Below, piece after piece: positions 1 to 5,610 of a stretch of DNA of 7,664 bases (positions are counted from its first letter, which is position 1; the number at the start of each line of letters is the position of its first letter). The DNA comes from an uncultured Porphyromonadaceae bacterium. GTDB lineage: Bacteria > Bacteroidota > Bacteroidia > Bacteroidales > Muribaculaceae. The stretch lies in the NCBI GenBank assembly GCA_947174155.1, contig CAMWHX010000044.1, positions 1 to 7,664 of the forward strand. Reading direction: 5' to 3'. The notes beneath the pieces are model-generated. The model was not told the DNA's origin. It did not search any database and saw only the letters and a program-made list of their open reading frames with translations. The position numbers and the translations under genes were made by a program.

Positions 1-73
1 TTTTTTTCAAGCAGAAGACGGCAGACGATATTCCGCTACGTCTCGTGGGCTCTGAGATGTGTATTATAGACAG
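1..73. other. Illumina Nextera P7/i7 adapter left in the assembly
   Basis: Bases 8-31 match the 24-nt Illumina P7 sequence with two mismatches (24, 29). Bases 32-39 sit where the 8-nt i7 index belongs and differ from the N712 index, as I remember it, only at 35. Bases 40-54 and 55-73 match the Nextera read-2 adapter and the Tn5 mosaic end with three mismatches (53, 65, 67). The seven T's at 1-7 are the complement of the poly-A that follows adapter read-through. In read orientation five of the six mismatches are A/C swaps, as expected from A/C dye cross-talk in late low-quality cycles. This is a library artefact, and genomic sequence begins at about 74. Confidence 0.96.
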
Positions 74-301
74 TTCTTACGCAGTATGCAAGTAGGGAGG
101 CGAAAAAAAATTCGCATGTGCCTCATTTATTATTTGTGTATGCTGTAATTTATTATATACTAAGTATTTGTGATTTATGGAGGCTTATGACCTTATTTGC
201 TAAGAGAATTATTTTAAGAAATTCGGATGCACCATAGAACGTAGAAACAAAACTCCAATTAATCGTTAAAATTTTTGGTGTCTACTTTTCGTGGGACAGT
301 G
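74..301. other. AT-rich stretch without a recognisable gene
   Basis: No reading frame of useful length is open here on either strand, and the sequence is much richer in A+T than the genes to the right. A short hairpin is possible at 100-115 (GCGAA / TTCGC around six A's), but it has no promoter or gene beside it. The segment lies directly against the sequencing adapter, so part of it may come from low-quality read ends. Confidence 0.5.
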
Positions 302-347
302 CAATTAGCCGAGTGAAATTGCCACAATTTGCCGAGTGAAACCGCCA
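302..347. repeat. Tandem 23-bp direct repeat, two copies; possible insertion-sequence end
   Basis: Bases 302-324 and 325-347 are two adjacent copies of a 23-bp unit with core GCCGAGTGAAA, identical at 20 of 23 positions. Differences fall at unit positions 6, 18 and 19. Just upstream, 279-301 carries a TGT...GTGGGACAG-type sequence. Multiple short direct repeats near a tip beginning TGT recall the transposase-binding repeats of IS21-family ends. No transposase gene is present in the window, so this is at most an IS remnant or an IS cut off by the contig end. The repeat is seen directly; the IS21 link is inference from general layout. Confidence 0.55.
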
Positions 348-461
348 ATTAAAATCTAATGTGTAGGATAACCCTTCGATAAAATAAAGGCGCAAGCCGT
401 ATTCACGGTACATAAAGTGTCGAGAGTAGGGGTTTACTCGAAGTGGAGCCTAAATACAGGT

Positions 462-652
462 GGGACCGGAGTCTTTTCACAAGGACTCCGGCCCCTCTAT
501 AACCAAAATTCAAGTACAAATTCTTTCTGCCAGTCCTCACGGACTTCTCAGCCTTATACGGACGTGTGTAGTCATCGGCTCTTCTGCTTCAGGCAGGATG
601 ATGAGCCGTATACACGCGTATATGCATCAGGAAAACAGGCTCGCTGTTTTCC
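462..652. other. Cluster of four hairpins; candidate structured RNA or mobile-element end
   Basis: Four inverted repeats follow each other. First, 462-473 pairs with 484-495 (11 of 12 pairs, 10-nt loop). Second, 532-536 pairs with 541-545 (5 bp, 4-nt loop). Third, a compound stem spans 556-623: 562-570 pairs with 611-619 (one G-U), 576-581 with 603-608, and 584-587 with 593-596. Fourth, 630-638 pairs perfectly with 644-652 (9 bp, 5-nt loop). None is followed by a convincing T-run on either strand, so they are not simple terminators. The two overlapping frames that are open here (417-770 and 460-702) give proteins with no family features I recognise. A structured RNA, a mobile-element end or an intron fragment are all possible; I cannot assign a family. 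Confidence 0.4.
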
Positions 653-741
653 CGATACAAAGTTACAACATGGTGACGCGGATTCCTACATTTTTAAGTT
701 AAATAACACTAACCCTCTGTTAATGATATTGAAAGGGGGAT

Positions 742-767
742 GCCTGCTCCGGACTATGGCAGCAGGC
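742..767. repeat. Inverted repeat downstream of the small acidic gene
   Basis: Bases 742-748 (GCCTGCT) pair exactly with 761-767, and CC/GG can extend the stem inward past a bulged C. It lies about 48 nt beyond the stop codon of the minus-strand gene that ends at 815. Read on the minus strand, the stem is followed by ATCCCCCTTTC. It may act as a backup terminator for that gene, but there is no clean T-tract. Confidence 0.35.
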
Positions 768-803
768 TGAGGTCCACGCCACAGCGTCGGTATTTCTTGC
801 GAA

Positions 804-826
804 GCCGAGGCACCTTACGCCTCGGC
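804..826 (-). terminator. Perfect 8-bp hairpin at the stop codon, possible terminator
   Basis: Bases 804-811 (GCCGAGGC) pair perfectly with 819-826 around a 7-nt loop. The stop codon of the minus-strand hypothetical gene (815-817) sits inside that loop. The stem is GC-rich, but on the minus strand it is followed by TTCGCAAG rather than a run of T's, so intrinsic termination is only moderately supported. The stem could also protect the mRNA 3' end. Confidence 0.4.
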
Positions 827-1246
827 GAGAGCTTCGAAGTAGCAGTCGGCGATGCCGAGCCACTCTTCAAGTGTGGCCGTCTGAGTAAATCCATCCTCAG
901 GGGTGGGAGTACCGAGATCGCCTGCGGCTACCGATGGGGTCAGGGTGACGACCGTCGGGCGCACCTGCGAGTCTTGGTCGTAGTAACGGTCGATATTGGC
1001 TTTTGCGCAATCCTCCTCGATAAGGTACAATTCACCGTCATAGGCATAGAGCCCGCTTATATTGACGACTTTACCCTCACCCAATGTGGCAACCGGAAGA
1101 TAATGGAATCCGGCGGTGGCGTTATCCCATATGATGGCGGCGAGACCTCTGCCTGCCATATCGGCTATAAGATTATTCTTGGCCTGATTCAGCAGACCCT
1201 CTATGGCCTCGGCGTTACCGGCGGCATTGTTGACAGTGTTTTCCAT
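815..1246 (-). CDS. Small acidic protein of unknown function
   Basis: This encodes 143 residues starting MENTVNN and ending EALAEA. The open frame continues upstream across the end of mutS, but that part reads as an arginine/serine/proline-rich shadow. The ATG at 1246 is the first start after mutS and gives normal-looking protein, so I chose it. The protein is strongly acidic (22 Asp/Glu against 6 Lys/Arg), has two cysteines, and has no signal peptide or membrane segment. Residues 1-40 look helical; the middle (HYLPV, VVNISGLYAYDGELYLI) looks like beta strands; a Thr/Pro-rich loop (about 98-118) precedes an acidic C-terminal helix. I recognise no family. It lies 106 nt downstream of mutS on the same strand. 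I see no consensus promoter in the gap; a weak TACTTTAT near the start lacks a -33 partner, so it may be read through from mutS. Confidence 0.72.
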   Translation of the reverse strand: MENTVNNAAGNAEAIEGLLNQAKNNLIADMAGRGLAAIIWDNATAGFHYLPVATLGEGKVVNISGLYAYDGELYLIEEDCAKANIDRYYDQDSQVRPTVVTLTPSVAAGDLGTPTPEDGFTQTATLEEWLGIADCYFEALAEA

Positions 1247-1352
1247 AATAAAGTATCGTTTAGTGTAATTATCTCTATATTGTATTACATATGGAAGCAC
1301 TATATGGTTTAGACTGTGCCTGACAAGTACGGTTTCCGGCGGGGCGGTTGTA

Positions 1353-4070
1353 TCAGTCGTGACCGCGCAGGAGGCCCTGGAGGTCGTGGAGTTTGGCGAG
1401 GGCCTGGAGGGGGGTGAGGTTGTCGATGTCGATATCGAGCAGGGCATCGCGTACCTGCGAGAGCAGCGGATCGTCGAGCTGGAAGAGAGAGAGCTGGTAT
1501 CCGTCGGTAGAGGTGCGTTCCATCCCTGATGTGGCGGCCCGGCACACCTTCGGCCCGGCAGACCCTCTTGGGGAGGAGGAATCCCCTTTATTATCCTGCG
1601 TGGCGGTTTCCGCTCCGTCATCCTCCTCTACGGAACGGGAGGCGGAGGCTTCGAGCCGGTGGAGCACCTCGTCGGCGCGCTTCACGATGGCCCGGGGCAT
1701 TCCGGCAAGACGTGCGACATGTATACCAAACGAGTGTTCCGAGCCTCCCGGTTGTAACGTGCGCATGAAGACTACCCGCCCGTCGATCTCACTGACGGCC
1801 ACATTGAAATTGTGGATACGCTCAAAGAGAGCCTCCATGTCGTTGAGCTCATGGTAGTGAGTGGCGAAGAGTGTCTTCGGACGGCATCGTCCGTTGTCGT
1901 GGATATGCTCCACGATGGCCCAAGCGATGGATATACCGTCGTAGGTCGAGGTGCCGCGTCCGAGTTCGTCGAAGAGGATTAGGGAGCGGGGTCCCATATT
2001 GTTGAGGATGGCGGCCGCCTCATTCATCTCCACCATAAATGTCGACTCACCCGAGGATATATTGTCAGAAGCACCCACACGAGTAAATATCTTGTCGATG
2101 ATGCCGATAGAGGCCTTGCGGGCGGGGACGAAACTTCCGATGTGGGCCAGCAGCACGATCAGGGCTGTCTGGCGCAGGAGAGCCGACTTACCGCTCATGT
2201 TGGGACCCGTGATCATCATGATCTGATTGTTGTCACAATCCAGACGCAGAGAGTTGGGCACATAGGGTTCCCCCGGGGGGAGGCGGCGCTCGATGACCGG
2301 ATGCCGACCATCCACGATATCAATGACATCCGTATCGGTGATTTCGGGCCGACTGTAACCATATTCGGTGGCAACGGTGGCAAGGGCGCAATAGCAGTCA
2401 ACGGTGGAGACAGCTTTGGCCGTAGCGGCGAGAGGGGCGGCGTGAAGGGCCAGGCGGTTGAGCAGCTCATTGAAGAGATCCGACTCGATAATGGCAATTC
2501 TGTCTCCGGCTGAGGCGAGGGTCTGTTCGAGTTCCTTGAGCTCGGGGGTTATGTAGCGCTCAGCCGAGGTGAGGGTCTGCTTGCGGGTCCATGAGTCGGG
2601 GACCTTGTCGCGGTGAGTGTTGCGCACCTCGATATAGTATCCGAAGACGTTGTTGAATCCGATTTTCAGCGACGTGATGCCGGTGGCTTCTGCCTCGCGG
2701 CGCTCGATAGAGGCGAGGGTCTCGCGGGCATTGGCCGAGAGGTTGCGCAGGCGGTCGAGCTCCTCGCTGACACCCGGAGCGATGACCGGGCCTTTGCCCG
2801 GTTGGGAGGCATCAGGATGAATGGTCTTGCGGATATCGGCCACCACCTCCGAGCAGTCGGGCATAGAGGTCGTCAGATCGCGAAGCACCTGCGCCCCCGA
2901 ATCGCGCAGTAGGTTGCGCAGCAGGGCCGTCTGTTCGAGGGATGAGGCCAGACCTAAGAGGTCACGCGGCGTGGACCTGCGGTTGCAGGCACGCGAGGAC
3001 ATGCGCAGCAGGTCACCGATACCTTTCAGCAGGGTGTGGGTCTCCTCGCTGAGCTGAGGAGTATCGAAGAAGGTCTGCACACCGGACTGGCGCCGCTCGA
3101 TGGCGGTGCGGTCTACCAGCGGAAACTGAATCCAGCTTTGCAGCATACGTGAGCCCATCGTGGTCACGGTGCGGTCGAGGACATCGAAGAGGGTCATCCC
3201 GTCGGGGGCTATCGGACGGATCAGTTCGAGATTGCGGATCGTGAAGCGGTCGAGTTGGAGTATACGCGAATCGTCGACCCGGGAGAGGGTGGTGATGTGG
3301 GCCACGTTGGTGTGGGCCGTACTGTCGAGATAATGCAGCAGGCTTCCGGCGGCTATGACGGCGGCATCCTGATCATCAATGCCGAACCCCTTGAGCGAAG
3401 AGGTTGCGAAATGCTTGAGCAGACGGCGCTCGGCGGCGTCGCGGGTATAGACCCAGTCATCCAGCTCGAAGACGGAGCAGCGGCAGTGCAGATGCTCCTC
3501 ACACAAGGCCCGCGAACCGTGCATCCGCAGTAACTCCTTGGGCTGTATGGCTGCCAGGTGCTTGTCGATCTCCTCGGGTGTCCCCTGCATACAGTGAAAT
3601 TCACCGGTCGTAATATCGAGATATGCCAGACCGACAATCAGCGGGTCGGAGGAGCGGCGGGGAAGCTGGAAATGGATACCCGCCAGGAAATTGAATGAAC
3701 GGGCGTCGATGGTGGTATCATTGGTGTTGACACCCGGAGTGACAAGCTCGGTGATGCCGCGCTTGACGAGTTTCTTGGTCAGACGGGGGTCTTCGAGCTG
3801 CTCGCAGATGGCCACACGGCGACCTGCGCGCACCAGCTTCGGCAGATAGGTGTCGAGAGCGTGGTGAGGAAACCCGGCAAGTTCCACATGACTTGCAGCC
3901 CCGTTGGCGCGGCGCGTCAGGGTGATACCCAGGATCTCGCTTGCTGCCACGGCATCTTCTGAAAAGGTCTCGTAGAAGTCGCCGACACGAAACAGCAGTA
4001 TGGCGTCGGGATGCTTGCGTTTCATCTCGAAATACTGCTTCATCAGCGGGGTTTCCTTTATTGAATTCAT
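1353..4070 (-). CDS. mutS: DNA mismatch repair protein MutS
   Basis: A full-length MutS1 of 905 residues, which finds base mismatches and small loops after replication and recruits MutL. The N-terminal mismatch-binding domain carries the Phe-x-Glu wedge in GDFYETF (F32, E34). The connector, core and clamp regions follow to about residue 575. The C-terminal ABC ATPase has Walker A TGPNMSGKS (621-629), the DNISSGES signature (669-676), Walker B LILFDELGRGTS (697-708, with D701 and E702) and the ATHYHE loop (736-741). A hydrophilic linker (about 808-857) leads to QLSLF (859-863), a good match to the beta-clamp-binding motif, and then the short C-terminal oligomerisation helices. All key residues are intact. 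The start (MNSIKETPLMKQYF) fits the family; M10 is a possible alternative. The start codon lies in a heptad repeat. The gene follows mgtE by 126 nt with no clear promoter of its own, so read-through from mgtE is likely. Confidence 0.97.
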   Translation of the reverse strand: MNSIKETPLMKQYFEMKRKHPDAILLFRVGDFYETFSEDAVAASEILGITLTRRANGAASHVELAGFPHHALDTYLPKLVRAGRRVAICEQLEDPRLTKKLVKRGITELVTPGVNTNDTTIDARSFNFLAGIHFQLPRRSSDPLIVGLAYLDITTGEFHCMQGTPEEIDKHLAAIQPKELLRMHGSRALCEEHLHCRCSVFELDDWVYTRDAAERRLLKHFATSSLKGFGIDDQDAAVIAAGSLLHYLDSTAHTNVAHITTLSRVDDSRILQLDRFTIRNLELIRPIAPDGMTLFDVLDRTVTTMGSRMLQSWIQFPLVDRTAIERRQSGVQTFFDTPQLSEETHTLLKGIGDLLRMSSRACNRRSTPRDLLGLASSLEQTALLRNLLRDSGAQVLRDLTTSMPDCSEVVADIRKTIHPDASQPGKGPVIAPGVSEELDRLRNLSANARETLASIERREAEATGITSLKIGFNNVFGYYIEVRNTHRDKVPDSWTRKQTLTSAERYITPELKELEQTLASAGDRIAIIESDLFNELLNRLALHAAPLAATAKAVSTVDCYCALATVATEYGYSRPEITDTDVIDIVDGRHPVIERRLPPGEPYVPNSLRLDCDNNQIMMITGPNMSGKSALLRQTALIVLLAHIGSFVPARKASIGIIDKIFTRVGASDNISSGESTFMVEMNEAAAILNNMGPRSLILFDELGRGTSTYDGISIAWAIVEHIHDNGRCRPKTLFATHYHELNDMEALFERIHNFNVAVSEIDGRVVFMRTLQPGGSEHSFGIHVARLAGMPRAIVKRADEVLHRLEASASRSVEEDDGAETATQDNKGDSSSPRGSAGPKVCRAATSGMERTSTDGYQLSLFQLDDPLLSQVRDALLDIDIDNLTPLQALAKLHDLQGLLRGHD

Positions 4071-4095
4071 AATTCACAATTCATAATTCATAATT
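4064..4095. repeat. Heptad tandem repeat containing the mutS start codon
   Basis: Four copies of AATTCAT lie end to end at 4064-4070, 4071-4077 (one change, giving AATTCAC), 4078-4084 and 4085-4091, followed by a partial AATT. On the minus strand each unit reads ATG(or GTG)AATT, so possible starts recur every 7 nt. The copy at 4068-4070 is the mutS ATG. The upstream ATGs at 4091 and 4084 open only five-codon frames; the second ends in TGA at 4069-4067, overlapping the mutS start. Confidence 0.85.
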
Positions 4096-4136
4096 GGAGT
4101 CGGGATAAATCCCGATTAATCCAATAACTCCAATTA
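4091..4136. repeat. Nested inverted repeat in the mgtE-mutS spacer
   Basis: Bases 4091-4100 (TAATTGGAGT) pair perfectly with 4127-4136, and inside them TCGGGA (4100-4105) pairs with TCCCGA (4110-4115) around a 4-nt loop. A second partner for the left arm, GACTCCAATT, occurs at 4172-4181. The structure lies between the mgtE stop and the mutS start. It has no T-tract on the minus strand, so it is not a standard terminator. It could form in the mgtE-mutS transcript or be a dispersed intergenic repeat. Confidence 0.65.
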
Positions 4137-4181
4137 TTCTAATAATACCATTAATTCCAATTAATTCCGATGACTCCAATT
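4137..4181. repeat. Degenerate 9-10 nt tandem repeat upstream of mutS
   Basis: Read on the minus strand, the spacer is a chain of units of the type GGAnTnATT, such as GGAGTCATC, GGAATTAATT, GGAATTAAT, GGTATTATTA, GGAGTTATT and GGATTAATC. The chain continues into the inverted repeat at 4091-4136. The period drifts between 8 and 10 nt. No frame is open through it. It looks like decayed simple repeat or dispersed intergenic sequence and contains no promoter match I can see. Confidence 0.5.
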
Positions 4182-4196
4182 CAAAATTCAACATTA

Positions 4197-5561
4197 TCAA
4201 ATCGGAATCAGACGGAGCATCCATGTCGACATGCCGACGTAGATGAGGAGGCCGACGACATCGTTGGTGATCTGGATAAAGGGGCCGGTGGCCAGTGCCG
4301 GGTTAATCTTCATCTTCTCCAGAGTCAGGGGGACCAGGGTCCCGAAGACGGTGGCGAATATCACCACGCAGAAGAGGGAGCAGGCCACGGCCAGCGCCAC
4401 GGCATACATCTTCGGCTGTGTCAGCAACACATAGCCCAAGGCTACGGCCGAGATGACGATGGCGTTGAGAAGGGCCACGAGGGTCTCGCGTCCGATCTGG
4501 CGCCAGGAGTCGGCCAGGTCGAGGCGACCGTTGGCCAGACCCTGGACGACGATAGCCGATGCCTGCACTCCGACGTTACCACCCGTGCCACCGATAAGGG
4601 GGATGAAGATGGCCAGGGTGGTTACAGCGGCAATCTGGGCCTCAAATCCGGTCAGGATTACCGAATTGACCAGACCGCCTATGATACCGATAAGGAGCCA
4701 GGGTATGCGCGCCTTGGTCTGGGCGAAGATCGAGTCGTCGGCGTCCACATCGGAGGTAATACCCGAGGCCAACTGATAGTCACGTTCGCTCTGCTCGCGC
4801 ACCTCATCCATGACGTCGTCGACCGTGATCTGACCGACGAGTCGCCCGATACTGTCGACGACTGGCATAGCCACGAGGTCATACTTCTCGAAGTCGATGG
4901 CCAGGTCGTCAATGGGGGTATCGGTGTGGACCGACACCGGATCGGGATTCATGACATGCTTAATCTTGGAGACCGAGGGGTGGGTGATCATCTTTTTGAG
5001 GGGGAGGACACCTTTCAGGCGATTGTCATTATCCACCACATAGACGTAGTATATATCATCCAGATCCTCCGCCTGCCGGCGCATCTCCTTGAGACACTCC
5101 GGCATGGACCAGTTTTCATTGACGGAGATGAACTCCGTGCCCATCAGACCGCCGGCGGTATCTTCGTCATATTGCAGCAGGTCCACGATGTCGCCGGCCT
5201 GCTCCATGTTGTCGATATGTTGTATGACCTCCTCGCGCTCCTCCTTGTCGAGCTCCTGGATGAGGTCGACGGCGTCGTCGGTGTCAAGCAGGTCGATATA
5301 GTGGCCGATCTGCTCCGGGTCGAGAGTCTCAAGTATCTTCTTGCGGTCATCCTCGTCGAGCTCCATGAGGACGTCGGCCTTCTGCTCCGGGTCTTCGATG
5401 AGATTGAAGAGCCACTCGGCCTGGCGCAGGTCGAGACTCTGAAAAAGCTCGGCGATATCGGCGGGGTGGAGGTCGCGGAGTTCCTCGCGGGCCTCGTAGA
5501 CATTCTGCTCGTCGATGATCTGCTCGATGCGCTCTATATCCTGTTCGGTGAAGTCTTTCAT
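4197..5561 (-). CDS. mgtE: Magnesium channel MgtE
   Basis: A complete MgtE of 454 residues, an inner-membrane Mg2+ (and possibly Co2+) channel that works as a dimer. Residues about 20-130 form the acidic helical N domain (ADIAELF, DDAVDLIQELD). A pair of CBS domains follows (about 138-195 and 202-258, with VMNPDPVSVHTD and VAMPVVD). In the family these domains bind Mg2+ and close the channel when it is plentiful. From about 286 come the membrane segments (LLIGIIGGLVNSVIL, the conserved PLIGGTGGNVGVQAS at 321-335, and others to the end). D434 in ITNDVVGLL matches the conserved pore aspartate. Length and order are normal. The start (MKDFTEQDIE) lies 49 nt after the kinase stop, and no TAnnTTTG promoter is seen between them, so the two are probably one transcript. 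A 492-residue frame lies antisense to this gene and is a shadow. Confidence 0.96.
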   Translation of the reverse strand: MKDFTEQDIERIEQIIDEQNVYEAREELRDLHPADIAELFQSLDLRQAEWLFNLIEDPEQKADVLMELDEDDRKKILETLDPEQIGHYIDLLDTDDAVDLIQELDKEEREEVIQHIDNMEQAGDIVDLLQYDEDTAGGLMGTEFISVNENWSMPECLKEMRRQAEDLDDIYYVYVVDNDNRLKGVLPLKKMITHPSVSKIKHVMNPDPVSVHTDTPIDDLAIDFEKYDLVAMPVVDSIGRLVGQITVDDVMDEVREQSERDYQLASGITSDVDADDSIFAQTKARIPWLLIGIIGGLVNSVILTGFEAQIAAVTTLAIFIPLIGGTGGNVGVQASAIVVQGLANGRLDLADSWRQIGRETLVALLNAIVISAVALGYVLLTQPKMYAVALAVACSLFCVVIFATVFGTLVPLTLEKMKINPALATGPFIQITNDVVGLLIYVGMSTWMLRLIPI

Positions 5562-5610
5562 AAGTCAATCAGTGGGGTCAAAAAATCCGGGCTGAGTCGA
5601 GGTCTTCAAC

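Noticed and set aside
100..115. Hairpin GCGAA/TTCGC as a terminator
   Set aside because: Only 5 bp around a run of A's, close to the adapter junction, with no gene ending beside it.
302..347. CRISPR array
   Set aside because: The two 23-bp copies are directly adjacent without spacers, only two copies exist, and no cas gene is present.
556..655. Group II intron domain V
   Set aside because: A GAGCCGTAT start at 603-611 resembles domain V, but the matching ACGGTTC-type arm and the GAAA-capped upper stem are missing, and no reverse transcriptase is present.
417..770. Open frames of 117 and 80 residues on the plus strand
   Set aside because: They overlap each other in two frames across the hairpin cluster, have no promoter at a sensible distance, and give low-plausibility proteins. 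They could be fragments of a mobile-element gene, but I cannot support that.
740..1312. A 190-residue open frame on the plus strand
   Set aside because: It is antisense to the small acidic gene and runs through its end hairpins. The minus-strand protein looks more natural, though neither belongs to a family I recognise.
1247..1621. Upstream extension of the small acidic gene into mutS
   Set aside because: The extra 125 residues are an Arg/Ser/Pro/Thr-rich shadow of the mutS 3' end and do not resemble the rest of the protein.
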